The notes under the pieces are model-generated. The model was not told the DNA's origin. It searched no databases and worked only from the letters and a program-made list of their open reading frames with translations. A stretch of 64,000 nt of DNA. Origin: Cytobacillus horneckiae (lineage in GTDB: Bacteria > Bacillota > Bacilli > Bacillales > Cytobacillaceae). Numbering within the stretch: position 1 is the stretch's first letter; the number at the start of each line of letters is the position of its first letter. Location of the stretch: assembly GCF_002835735.1 (NCBI RefSeq), contig NZ_PISD01000040.1, positions 1 through 64,000 of the forward strand, read 5' to 3'. Positions 48,426 to 57,489 of the stretch are shown here, piece by piece. A program made the translations under genes and the position numbers.

Positions 48426-49973
48426 ATGAAAAAGAAACTATTAGCTATTATTTCAATCGCTACACTGCTATTTCTCGCCGCTTGTTCAGGCGGAAATGAA
48501 TCTTCCTCAGCTGGAGAGGGTTCCGATACAAATGATCAAGGAATTGAAAGTTTTACGTACGCATCGCTAACGGATGCAGTGGGACTATCGCCAATTCTTA
48601 CAAATGATAGTGCATCAGCAAATGTAACAGACCACGTTTATGAAAAATTATTTGAAAGAAATGCAGAAACGATGGAAATCGAGCCGCAATTAGCAGAGTC
48701 TTATGAGAATCCTGATGAAAACACATGGATAATTAAATTAAAGCAAGGGGTTAAATTCCATGATGGCACAGATTTCAATGCAGACGCAGTAAAATACACA
48801 TTTGATAAATTAAGAGATCCGGCTACAGCGGCGCCGCGCGCTTCATTAATGGAGCCAGTGGATACAATAACTGTCGTAGATGATTATACTGTAGAGATAA
48901 AAACGAAATATCCTTATGGTCCATTTCTTGCTTCTCTATCCCATTCAAATGCTGCGATTGTAAGCCCGGAAGCAGATCAGAATGGCGATATTAACAAAGA
49001 TCCGGTAGGGACAGGCCCATTCAAATTTGTTAGCTGGGTGCCTGGGGATCAAGTGGTGCTGGAAGCTAATAAGGATTATCGTGATGGAGCACCGGCCATT
49101 CAAAAATTAATCTTTAAGGTAGTACCTGAAATTTCTACAGCAATCTCTATGCTGCAAACAGGAGAAGTTCAATTTATTGATAAGCTTCCAACAGAACAAA
49201 TTGAGAGAGTGGAAGGCTTAAAAAATGTCAATGTCGAGAAAGTAGACGGGACACCTCAGTATTACTTTACGGTGAATCATAGTAAAGAAGAATTTCAAGA
49301 TGCGGAATTAAGAGAGGCGCTTGCAAGTGCCATCGATAGAGATGCCTTTATTTCTAAAATGAAGGGATTAGGCATTAGAAGCGATAGTGTTATTGGCTCA
49401 AAGGTATTCGGCTACAAGGAAGAGGCTGACAATGCTGGGACACCATATGACTTAGAAAAAGCAAAAGAATTAGTCAAGAAAAACGGCTATGATAAAAAAA
49501 CTTATACGCTATTATCACCGAATAGAAATAACTTTATTTTAATGTCAGAGGTTGTTCAAGCACAGCTGACGGAAGCTGGATTTAATGTAAATATTGAATC
49601 TATGGAATGGGCTTCATTTTTAGACACTGCCAGAGATGGCAACTATGATATGACATTCTTAAGCTGGTCTAATTTAACTGCTGATGGATCAGAGCTATTC
49701 TACCCTAACTTCCATAGTGATAATGTAGGTGCATCCAATCGCGCACAATACAGCAACCCAGAATTTGATCAATTAGTGGAACAATCAAGAACAACGACTG
49801 ATCAGGAAAAGCGCTTAGAAATCTTAGATCAGGCCAACCGCTTAATGCTTGAGGACCATGCTATTGTGAATATGTATCATGATGTCGTTACAGCTGCAAT
49901 GGAAAACTCATATAAAGGCTTAATCTTAGAGCCAACTGGTAAATGGAATCTATCAGAAGTAACAAGAAAGTAG
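48426..49973 (+). CDS. Peptide-binding lipoprotein (SBP family 5)
   Basis: A 515-residue extracellular binding protein. Lipobox LAAC with Cys20. SBP-5 signature blocks are VKFHDGTDFNADAVKYTFDKL, KDPVGTGPFKFVSWVPGD and REALASAIDRDAF. Its operon position and the following gamma-glutamyltransferase suggest binding of glutathione or gamma-glutamyl peptides, but substrate class cannot be read from the sequence. Confidence 0.9.
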   Translation: MKKKLLAIISIATLLFLAACSGGNESSSAGEGSDTNDQGIESFTYASLTDAVGLSPILTNDSASANVTDHVYEKLFERNAETMEIEPQLAESYENPDENTWIIKLKQGVKFHDGTDFNADAVKYTFDKLRDPATAAPRASLMEPVDTITVVDDYTVEIKTKYPYGPFLASLSHSNAAIVSPEADQNGDINKDPVGTGPFKFVSWVPGDQVVLEANKDYRDGAPAIQKLIFKVVPEISTAISMLQTGEVQFIDKLPTEQIERVEGLKNVNVEKVDGTPQYYFTVNHSKEEFQDAELREALASAIDRDAFISKMKGLGIRSDSVIGSKVFGYKEEADNAGTPYDLEKAKELVKKNGYDKKTYTLLSPNRNNFILMSEVVQAQLTEAGFNVNIESMEWASFLDTARDGNYDMTFLSWSNLTADGSELFYPNFHSDNVGASNRAQYSNPEFDQLVEQSRTTTDQEKRLEILDQANRLMLEDHAIVNMYHDVVTAAMENSYKGLILEPTGKWNLSEVTRK

Positions 49974-49981
49974 GGTGAATC

Positions 49982-50971
49982 ATGGGAGAGACATTACTGG
50001 AAGTCAAAAACATAGTGACTGAATTTCGGACAGCAGACGGGCAATTGCCTGCTGTCCGTGATGTCTCCTTTTCATTAAATAAAGGAGAAACATTATGTAT
50101 CGTTGGTGAATCAGGCTGTGGCAAAAGTATTACTTCTCTCTCGGTTATAGGCTTATTACCCAGCAACGGAAAAATAGCGAGCGGAGAAGTCCTCTATGAA
50201 GGCGAAGCAATTAATAAATATTCACCAGAGCAGATGCGCAGAATCAGGGGAAATAAAATATCAATGATTTTTCAAGAGCCGATGACCGCATTAAATCCTG
50301 TGTTAACCATTGGTTTTCAGCTAAGAGAACCTTTAATGCTTCATGAAAAACTATCAAAAAATGAGGCAACTAAAAAAGGCATAGAGTTATTGAAGAAAGT
50401 AGGAATTCCTTATCCTGAGAAAAGAATGAACCAGTATCCGCATGAGCTGAGTGGAGGGATGAGGCAAAGGGTGATGATTGCAATTGCACTTTCGTGTAAT
50501 CCAGGCTTGCTCATTGCAGATGAACCAACGACGGCGCTGGATGTGACCATTCAAGCGCAAATTCTCGATTTAATAAATGATCTAAAGAATGATTATCATA
50601 TGGGTGTTATAATGGTCACTCATGATATGGGCGTTGTTGCAGAGGTTGCGGACCGTGTAATGGTCATGTACGCTGGAAAGAAAGTTGAAGAAGGTACGGT
50701 AGAAGAGATATTCAATTCACCAAAACATCCTTATACTATCGGTCTATTAAATTCAGTGCCTAACGTAGATGATCCTGATTTTGAATTAGAAGCGATTCCC
50801 GGTTCTTTGCCTAGCTTAAATGACGAAATTATAGGCTGCAGATTCCAGGATAGATGTAAATTTGCCAGTGAAAAATGCAGAAGTCAAGAACCTCCTGAAT
50901 TTAATATATCATCATCCCATATAGCCAGCTGTTGGTTAGAAGAAGAGGGGGAACTTAGATGGCAGTCTTAA
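49982..50971 (+). CDS. Oligopeptide ABC transporter ATPase (OppD/DppD type)
   Basis: A 329-residue ATPase. Walker A GESGCGKS is near residue 40, signature LSGGMRQRVMIAIAL near 154 and DEPTTALD near 177. The C-terminal oligopeptide-transporter extension with the cysteine cluster CRFQDRCKFASEKC (4Fe-4S-like in DppD) is present. Its end overlaps the next ATPase gene by 13 bases. Confidence 0.92.
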   Translation: MGETLLEVKNIVTEFRTADGQLPAVRDVSFSLNKGETLCIVGESGCGKSITSLSVIGLLPSNGKIASGEVLYEGEAINKYSPEQMRRIRGNKISMIFQEPMTALNPVLTIGFQLREPLMLHEKLSKNEATKKGIELLKKVGIPYPEKRMNQYPHELSGGMRQRVMIAIALSCNPGLLIADEPTTALDVTIQAQILDLINDLKNDYHMGVIMVTHDMGVVAEVADRVMVMYAGKKVEEGTVEEIFNSPKHPYTIGLLNSVPNVDDPDFELEAIPGSLPSLNDEIIGCRFQDRCKFASEKCRSQEPPEFNISSSHIASCWLEEEGELRWQS

Positions 50972-51984
50972 CTGAACATGAGGCCGAAAAATTGTCTAAT
51001 CACAAGCAGGTTCTTCTTGAGGTAACCGGAATAAGGAAATATTATCCTATTAGAGGCGGCGTCCTGCAAAGAGTTCAAGGGAATGTCAAAGCAGTAGAAA
51101 ATGTTTCCTTACAGCTGTATGAGGGAGAGAGCTTAGGTGTTGTTGGCGAATCAGGCTGTGGAAAGTCAACTTTAGGAAAGGCTATCCTAGGCTTAGAAGA
51201 ATTAACAGATGGAAAAATCATGTTCAAAGGCAAGGAGATTCAAAATTTAAAGAAGAAGGAAAAATTAAAGTTCATTAAAGAAATGCAGATGATCTTCCAA
51301 GATCCCTTTGCATCGCTGAATCCAAGGCAAAGAATTGGCCATGCATTGGAGGAAGTATTTACAATACACACAAATATGTCTGCTAAAGAAAAGAAAAATA
51401 CCGTCCTGGACTTATTAAAAGAAGTTGGTTTAAAAGAAGAGCATTATGACCGCTATCCACATGAATTTAGCGGCGGGCAGCGCCAGCGTATCGGAATTGC
51501 CCGTGCGATTTGTTTAAATCCATCATTTATTATTTGTGATGAAGCTGTTTCTGCATTAGATGTTTCAGTACAAGCCCAAGTACTTAAATTACTAAAAACA
51601 CTTCAAGCTAAATACCAATTGTCTTATATGTTTATATCACATGATTTAGGAGTCGTCCGTTATTTCTGTGATCGCGTATTAGTTATGTATTTAGGGCATA
51701 CAGTAGAATTAGGCAGTGTTGAGGATTTATTTAATCACCCGCTGCATCCTTATACACAGGCATTATTGTCAGCAATCCCAAGACCTACTGTCCAGAAAAA
51801 ACGTAAAAGAATCCGATTGGAAGGGGATTTACCTAATCCGGCGGACCCGCCTGGGGGATGTCCTTTCCATACTAGATGTCCCATAGCGCAAGATAAATGT
51901 AAACAAGAAAAGCCTGAATGGAAAGAGTACGGATCGGACCATTTCGCAGCTTGCCATTTTGCAGGACAATCTATATTGGCATAA
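50959..51984 (+). CDS. Oligopeptide ABC transporter ATPase (OppF/DppF type)
   Basis: A 341-residue ATPase. KYYPIRGGVLQRVQGNVKAV is the OppF-type N-terminus; Walker A GESGCGKST near 61, signature FSGGQRQRIGIARA near 165 and CDEAVSALDVS near 187. The C-terminal CPFHTRCPIAQDKC is the family cysteine cluster. Last gene of the importer, followed by a terminator. Confidence 0.92.
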   Translation: MAVLTEHEAEKLSNHKQVLLEVTGIRKYYPIRGGVLQRVQGNVKAVENVSLQLYEGESLGVVGESGCGKSTLGKAILGLEELTDGKIMFKGKEIQNLKKKEKLKFIKEMQMIFQDPFASLNPRQRIGHALEEVFTIHTNMSAKEKKNTVLDLLKEVGLKEEHYDRYPHEFSGGQRQRIGIARAICLNPSFIICDEAVSALDVSVQAQVLKLLKTLQAKYQLSYMFISHDLGVVRYFCDRVLVMYLGHTVELGSVEDLFNHPLHPYTQALLSAIPRPTVQKKRKRIRLEGDLPNPADPPGGCPFHTRCPIAQDKCKQEKPEWKEYGSDHFAACHFAGQSILA

Positions 51985-51987
51985 TTT

Positions 51988-52027
51988 AAAAGCCCTCCTA
52001 CAAAGTAGGGGGAGCCTTATTTTTTTA
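51988..52027 (+). terminator. Terminator between importer and gamma-glutamyltransferase genes
   Basis: AAAGCCCTCCTAC pairs with GTAGGGGGAGCCTT (one bulge), followed by ATTTTTTT. Confidence 0.8.
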
Positions 52028-52107
52028 TTGAATAACTGTTGAGTAAAATGCAAGATTTGTGCGTTCCTGTAGGTGTGAACGTATTCATGATTATAGGAGG
52101 AGATTCT

Positions 52108-53712
52108 TTGGACTATCTAAATCACCCATTTCCATCAAAAAGACATACAGCGTTTGCAAAGAAGGGCATGGTGGCCACTTCTCAGCCGTTGGCAGCGCAA
52201 GCAGGACTGGAAATTTTGCAACAAGGCGGCAATGCGATTGACGCGGCAATAGCTACAGCTGCAGCATTAACTGTTGTGGAGCCGACTTCAAACGGCATTG
52301 GCGGAGATGCCTTTGCACTTGTTTGGGTAAAGGATCAGTTACATGGCTTGAATGCATCCGGGCCGACCCCTGAAACGATTTCAGCAGCGGCCGTTAAAAA
52401 TAGAGGTTTTGATAAGATGCCTGTATATGGGATGATTCCTGTTACTGTACCTGGTGTTCCTTCTGCCTGGGCTGCGCTATCGGAAAGGTTTGGTCGCCTT
52501 TCGTTAGCGGAAACGTTGAAACCAGCAATCCGTTATGCGGAAGAGGGTTACCCTTTAACACCAATCTTAGGTAAGTTCTGGAAAAGAGCCTATAAAAAGT
52601 TTAAGCAGGACTTCACGACAGAAGAGTATCAAGCGTGGTTTGATACCTTTGCTCCAGATGGCAGGGCACCGGAAATCGGAGAGATGTGGAAATCACAAGA
52701 CCATGCAAATACATTAAAATCCATTGGTGAAACAAATGCCCGCTCATTTTATGAAGGAGAATTAGCTGACCAAATAGATGCTTTTATGAAGAAGCATGAC
52801 GGTTATTTAACAAAAAGCGATTTAAGCAAGTATCAGCCTGAATGGGTAACACCGATATCTGCGAGTTACCGTGGCTATGATGTTTGGGAAATTCCGCCGA
52901 ATGGTCAGGGAATGATTGCGTTAATGGCTTTGAATATTTTTGAAAAAATGTCAAAGCCGGTTTGGCATTCAGCAGAAACGCTTCATGAGCAAATTGAATC
53001 TATGAAACTGGCATTTACTGACGGGCAAGCATTTATTACCGAACCGGAGGAAATGCCAATCACAGCTGAAGAACTGCTTTCAGATGAATATGCACAAACA
53101 CGCAGCAAAGTAATTTCAGAAGAGGCAGCAGAACCATTGCCGTACGATTTGCCTAAGGGAGGCACGGTATATTTAGCCACTGCTGATGAAGAAGGCAATA
53201 TGGTGTCTTATATTCAGAGTAATTATATGGGCTTTGGCTCTGGGATTGTCATCCCAGGCACCGGCATTGCTCTTCAAAACAGAGGTCATGATTTCTCTTT
53301 GGAGGAAACTCACCCGAACTTCCTGAAACCAGGGAAAAGAACGTATCATACGATTATTCCAGGTTTTTTAACGAAGGACGGCAAAGCGGTTGGCCCATTT
53401 GGAGTAATGGGGGGATATATGCAGCCGCAAGGGCATTTCCAAGTAGTGACCAATACGATTGATTATATGTTAAATCCACAAGCGGCGCTTGATATGCCAA
53501 GGTGGCAATGGATGAAAGGGAGATCTGTTCATGTAGAACCGGAATTCCCTAATTACTTAGTGCAAGCGCTGGAACGAAAAGGGCATGCGATTACTGTAAC
53601 AACTGATGGCGGATCTTTTGGGCGTGGGCAAATCATTTGGCGTGATCCAGACAGCGGCGTGTTAATGGGCGGAACGGAATCCCGTACAGATGGAGCCATT
53701 GCAGTTTGGTAG
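52108..53712 (+). CDS. Gamma-glutamyltransferase family hydrolase (YwrD-like, cytoplasmic)
   Basis: A 534-residue N-terminal-nucleophile hydrolase that cuts itself in two and removes gamma-glutamyl groups. The self-cleavage and catalytic threonine is Thr353 in PKGGTVYLATAD. The N-terminal MVATSQPLAAQAGLEILQQG and GGNAIDAAIATAAALTVVEP, and the later NPQAALDMPRWQW, are family blocks. TTG 52108 is 5 bases after AGGAGGAG; an ATG at 52087 has no ribosome site. There is no signal peptide, so it acts inside the cell, in keeping with peptide uptake by the upstream importer. A ChrA-type gene overlaps its end. Confidence 0.9.
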   Translation: MDYLNHPFPSKRHTAFAKKGMVATSQPLAAQAGLEILQQGGNAIDAAIATAAALTVVEPTSNGIGGDAFALVWVKDQLHGLNASGPTPETISAAAVKNRGFDKMPVYGMIPVTVPGVPSAWAALSERFGRLSLAETLKPAIRYAEEGYPLTPILGKFWKRAYKKFKQDFTTEEYQAWFDTFAPDGRAPEIGEMWKSQDHANTLKSIGETNARSFYEGELADQIDAFMKKHDGYLTKSDLSKYQPEWVTPISASYRGYDVWEIPPNGQGMIALMALNIFEKMSKPVWHSAETLHEQIESMKLAFTDGQAFITEPEEMPITAEELLSDEYAQTRSKVISEEAAEPLPYDLPKGGTVYLATADEEGNMVSYIQSNYMGFGSGIVIPGTGIALQNRGHDFSLEETHPNFLKPGKRTYHTIIPGFLTKDGKAVGPFGVMGGYMQPQGHFQVVTNTIDYMLNPQAALDMPRWQWMKGRSVHVEPEFPNYLVQALERKGHAITVTTDGGSFGRGQIIWRDPDSGVLMGGTESRTDGAIAVW

Positions 53713-54320
53713 AATTATTAAAGGAAAAGCATGAAGAAACTCCTGAGCCCAATCCACGCCGGGGCCTGCACACGCAAATAGATCTTATGCTCGCTTTTTT
53801 CAGGGTAGGTATGCTGGGATTTGGCGGTGGTCCATCAGCAATCCCGCTATTTCAACAGGAAGCCGTGAAAAAATATAAATGGATGACAGATGAGGAATTT
53901 GCAGATACACTGGCGTTGGCAAATACAATGCCAGGACCGATTGCAACGAAAATGGCTGGATATATTGGCTATCGTGTAGGGGGGATTATTGGCTGCTTAA
54001 ATGCGCTCATCTCTTCTGTCATGCCAACAGCCTTATTAATGATTTTCCTATTACAGCTTCTGCAAGTTTATAAAGATATTCCGTGGGTGCAGCATATGTC
54101 AGCATCCGTTGTACCGGTTGTTGCCGTTATGCTTGCCACGATGACATGGGATTTTATGAAGAAATCTGGTGATACGCTAGGCTGGAAAAAGGCTGTAATA
54201 TTAATTTTAGCCTCATTCTTGTTAACTGAATGGTTCAATATCCATCCAGGAATTTTAATTTTTGTACTCATTCTTTTTGTTTTCTTACCGTCTAAGAAGA
54301 AGGAGGCGGCAAAAGGATGA
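53706..54320 (+). CDS. Short-chain chromate-type (ChrA) transporter, subunit 1
   Basis: A 204-residue half-size CHR-family protein. FFRVGMLGFGGGPSAIPLFQ and ANTMPGPIATKMAGYIGYRVGG are the domain signatures. The C-terminus is lysine-rich. Short CHR proteins work as pairs; its partner overlaps it by 4 bases. Start TTG overlaps the transferase stop by 7 bases. The B. subtilis relatives YwrA/YwrB export chromate, but the physiological substrate here is open. Confidence 0.88.
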   Translation: MVELLKEKHEETPEPNPRRGLHTQIDLMLAFFRVGMLGFGGGPSAIPLFQQEAVKKYKWMTDEEFADTLALANTMPGPIATKMAGYIGYRVGGIIGCLNALISSVMPTALLMIFLLQLLQVYKDIPWVQHMSASVVPVVAVMLATMTWDFMKKSGDTLGWKKAVILILASFLLTEWFNIHPGILIFVLILFVFLPSKKKEAAKG

Positions 54321-54856
54321 TTTATTGGCAAATATTTTTGGCGTTCTTTATTCCGGGAATTCTTGGATATGGGGGCGGACCTGCCTCAATCCCATTAATT
54401 GAGAATGAAGTAGTCGGAAAATACGGCTGGATGACAACGCAGGAATTTAGTGAAGTGCTTGCTGTTGGAAACTCCTTGCCAGGTCCGATTGCGACGAAGA
54501 TGGCAGCATATATAGGGTTTGTTGAAGGAGGAGTTATTGGCGGTTTTGTTGCCCTTCTTGCAACAATAGCGCCCTCTATCATATTAATGCTCGTTCTGAT
54601 GGCTATACTGCTAAAGTATAAAGACACGCCTCAAGTAAAAAATATATCAAAAGTCGTTCGTCCGGTAATCGCTGTTCTTCTCGCAGTAATGACCTATCAA
54701 TTTGCTAAGGACTCTGTCCTATCATTAGGGACAGTTTATACGATTATTATGATTATAGGAAGCTATATTTTATTGGAGAGAGTAAAGCTTCATCCGGCAT
54801 TTGTTATTCTTATTGCATTAGGGGTTGGAGCTATATCAGGTCTAATCATATATTGA
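54317..54856 (+). CDS. Short-chain chromate-type (ChrA) transporter, subunit 2
   Basis: A 179-residue half-size CHR protein. FFIPGILGYGGGPASIPLIE and GNSLPGPIATKMAAYIGFVEGG mirror subunit 1. It has six membrane segments by eye. ATG in ATGA shares bases with the previous stop. Last gene before a strong terminator. Confidence 0.88.
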   Translation: MIYWQIFLAFFIPGILGYGGGPASIPLIENEVVGKYGWMTTQEFSEVLAVGNSLPGPIATKMAAYIGFVEGGVIGGFVALLATIAPSIILMLVLMAILLKYKDTPQVKNISKVVRPVIAVLLAVMTYQFAKDSVLSLGTVYTIIMIIGSYILLERVKLHPAFVILIALGVGAISGLIIY

Positions 54857-54870
54857 TAAGAAACATAACA

Positions 54871-54906
54871 AAGGTGGCAGCCACTATGGGGATGGCTGCC
54901 ACCTTT
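54871..54906 (+). terminator. Terminator after the ChrA pair
   Basis: AAAGGTGGCAGCCA pairs with TGGCTGCCACCTTT around CTATGGGGA. Confidence 0.85.
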
Positions 54907-54957
54907 ATCTATATGATAGGAGTCGTAATTGTCCTCCTGTCATGATGGTTGATTAAG

Positions 54958-55284
54958 TTAATTCACGTTAGAGCCGACGACGACTAACTTCCCTGCGTCA
55001 AGCACTTCTTCATACTGCTGAGCTTCTACATCAGTCATTCCCAGTGAAGCCATTTTTGTGCGGAGCTCATCTCCACGACTTCTGAATACATTCCCGATAC
55101 TATCGAATACACCTTGTTCCTTCATTCCGACGCCACTAGTATCAGTTGCATCTGTGAGATTTTCTGAACGGTCTTTATCATGTGCAAACAAGTAGATGTC
55201 TTTTTTAGCAAAACCTTGATTTTCTAGTGAATTGATTGTGCTGATTGCTTGTACGCCGTTTTCAACAACTTCTATTTTATACAT
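54958..55284 (-). CDS. YflT-like general stress protein 17M family
   Basis: A 108-residue soluble protein of the heat-induced stress domain family: YKIEVVENGVQAISTINSLE at the start, then KKDIYLFAHDKDRSENLTDAT and MTDVEAQQYEEVLDAGKLVV near the end. Its function is unknown. ATG 55284 follows AAAGGAGGATG; a longer frame upstream covers promoter sequence. A SigB-like promoter lies about 60 bases upstream, consistent with general stress induction. Confidence 0.85.
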   Translation of the reverse strand: MYKIEVVENGVQAISTINSLENQGFAKKDIYLFAHDKDRSENLTDATDTSGVGMKEQGVFDSIGNVFRSRGDELRTKMASLGMTDVEAQQYEEVLDAGKLVVVGSNVN

Positions 55285-55342
55285 AGTAACATCCTCCTTT
55301 GGATTGAAGAGTTCAACGTTTGTTGCTCTTCTTGCTCTATAT

Positions 55343-55367
55343 TTATCCGCCTCACAATTTTCTAAAC
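55343..55367 (-). promoter_or_regulatory. Probable SigB promoter of the stress gene
   Basis: On the minus strand GTTTAG (55367-55362) and GGATAA (55348-55343) are 13 bases apart, close to the SigB consensus GTTTAA-N12-15-GGGTAT. Confidence 0.6.
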
Positions 55368-55509
55368 ATAAAATTTTCATTTTTGATAGATTAAAAAATT
55401 GAACTTGCTATATGAAAGCGATTTAATTATGATGAAATAAATATTCAGAATTTTTAGCTAAAAATTTGTTTGCGAAAGCTAATTTTCCAATGGTAAAGGA
55501 GAGACAGTT

Positions 55510-57489
55510 ATATTAAAGCATTTAATTTTTATACTATTGTTGTTTTGTTTAGCACCTGAAAAAGCTACAGCCGAAGATCAAGTGTACAAGATTGCTGGAC
55601 AAAAAGCCTTTCCGCCATTCTCCTATGTAAATCAAGAAGACAGCTTAACCGGTATCAATATTGAATTAATGGAGCGGGTGGCGGATGAAACAGGACTTAC
55701 TTTTGAATTTGTCCCCATGGAATTGAAAGAGGCGGAGGAAGCGCTGCAGAGGGGAGATATAGATGCAATAGCAGGGATGACATATAGCTTAGAAAAGGAT
55801 CGGGATTTCGACTTTTCAACACCATATTTTACAATGTCCGATTCATTAGTTATTCCTAAGGACCGGGCTGATGAAGTCAGTGGAATAGAGGATTTGCGAG
55901 ATGCACATATCGTGCTGCAGAATGAAACACCTGGATTAAACACGCTAATTAATTTAAGAAATACGAATTTCACGTTAGTGACGAATCAATATAATGGCTT
56001 ATTTATGCTCTGGAATCAGCGTGCTGACGTATTAATAGGCAACAAGTGGACGTCTACCTTTTTCTTAAATAAATACAATATAGAAGATGAGTATGTTGTA
56101 CTTGATATTGTACTTGATCCAGCTGATTATGCGATTGCTGTTAGAGAGGGAAATGAGCCATTCAGAACGACAATTGACAAAGCGATCACGGATTTAAAGG
56201 CTACAGGTGAAATCAATCAGCTGATAGAAAAGTGGATGAAGTCGGACAATGAGGAAGTTGCAAGGCTGCAGCATTTTATCACACTTTTAATCATTTTTTT
56301 AGCTGCTTGCGCTTTTGTTTTAATCATGATCTATATATGGAATAAAAGGCTGAAGGTCGCGGTTGACGACCAGACAAGGGATCTAATGCTATTAAACAAC
56401 GATTTGCGTCAGCAGCGGCAAAGAACGGCAGATAGCAATGCATTTAAAGACCAAATTTTAAATAATATCGATACAGGCATTGTCACTTTTGATTTGAACT
56501 TTATGATTACAAGCTGCAATAAGAGAGCATTGGATATTCTTGAACTATCATCCACATTTAATTTGCAGCATTCATCCGTATTTATGGAGATTTTTCATGA
56601 CGATCTTTTTCAATCAGAGCGGAAAAATGTTCCGCGATTATTAGATATGAATAACAACGGAAAAAGGAAGATTATTTATTATTGTCTTAATAAAATGTAT
56701 AATTCTCTCGAAAATCAAGCTGGCTACTTATTAACGATTCATGATGAAACGGAAAAGCGGGAGCTTGAGCAAAAGCTGATTACGCAGGAAAAGCTGCACG
56801 CGCTTGGGCAGCTCGTTGCCGGAGTTGCCCATGAAATTAGAAATCCATTAACATCAATCAAAACATTCGTAGATTTAATCCCAAGAAAGTTCAATCAGCC
56901 CTCTTTTCAAGAAATGCTGATGAAGCATTTGCCGTCTGAAGTTAATCGGCTGAACCGGATAGTGACAGATTTGATTGATTATGCGCGCCCTGGTCCTCCT
57001 AATGTCCAGCCATGCACGGCTAAGGAATTGATTACGATGCTCGCTTTTCTGCAAGTCACGATGAAGGATCATGCAATCGATTTTGAAAAACAGCTGGATG
57101 AGACCATGGTTTTTTACATTGACCCGCAACAGATTAGACAAGTCTTGCTGAATTTATTATTTAACAGCATTCATGCAGTAGAGAATAGAGAGCAAAAGCA
57201 TATTATTATGCTGATGGAAAGACAGGATAGCCGATATGGAAAGATCGAAATCATTGATAATGGAAAAGGCATGAATCAGGACGAGATGAACCACTTATTT
57301 GAGCCGTTTTTTACAACAAAGGAAAAAGGGGTGGGGCTTGGCTTAACCCTTTCATATAATCTCATTCAAGAAAATGGCGGAGACATTTCTGTTAGCAGTA
57401 TACCTGAAAAAGGGACGACCTTTACGATTTTATTGCCAGTCTATCAAGAGGAGGGGTTATTAAATGAAACCGAATATCCTGGTCATTGA
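55510..57489 (+). CDS. Sensor histidine kinase with extracellular solute-binding domain (NtrB-like)
   Basis: About 659 residues from ATA 55510, or 650 from TTG 55537; positions below use the TTG. An SBP_bac_3 domain (about 15-235, starting KIAGQKAFPPFSYVNQED) faces outside, one membrane segment is at 247-268, a linker and PAS-like domain follow (305-410), then HisKA with phospho-His432 in GVAHEIRNPLTS and an HATPase with IDNGKGMN and EKGVGLGLTLSY. Only the upstream extension gives a full signal peptide (LKHLIFILLLFCLAP, ATA-ED), with AAAGGAGAG 8 bases before ATA. It probably senses an amino acid or similar ligand and phosphorylates the next protein. It overlaps that gene by 26 bases. Confidence 0.85.
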   Translation: MLKHLIFILLLFCLAPEKATAEDQVYKIAGQKAFPPFSYVNQEDSLTGINIELMERVADETGLTFEFVPMELKEAEEALQRGDIDAIAGMTYSLEKDRDFDFSTPYFTMSDSLVIPKDRADEVSGIEDLRDAHIVLQNETPGLNTLINLRNTNFTLVTNQYNGLFMLWNQRADVLIGNKWTSTFFLNKYNIEDEYVVLDIVLDPADYAIAVREGNEPFRTTIDKAITDLKATGEINQLIEKWMKSDNEEVARLQHFITLLIIFLAACAFVLIMIYIWNKRLKVAVDDQTRDLMLLNNDLRQQRQRTADSNAFKDQILNNIDTGIVTFDLNFMITSCNKRALDILELSSTFNLQHSSVFMEIFHDDLFQSERKNVPRLLDMNNNGKRKIIYYCLNKMYNSLENQAGYLLTIHDETEKRELEQKLITQEKLHALGQLVAGVAHEIRNPLTSIKTFVDLIPRKFNQPSFQEMLMKHLPSEVNRLNRIVTDLIDYARPGPPNVQPCTAKELITMLAFLQVTMKDHAIDFEKQLDETMVFYIDPQQIRQVLLNLLFNSIHAVENREQKHIIMLMERQDSRYGKIEIIDNGKGMNQDEMNHLFEPFFTTKEKGVGLGLTLSYNLIQENGGDISVSSIPEKGTTFTILLPVYQEEGLLNETEYPGH

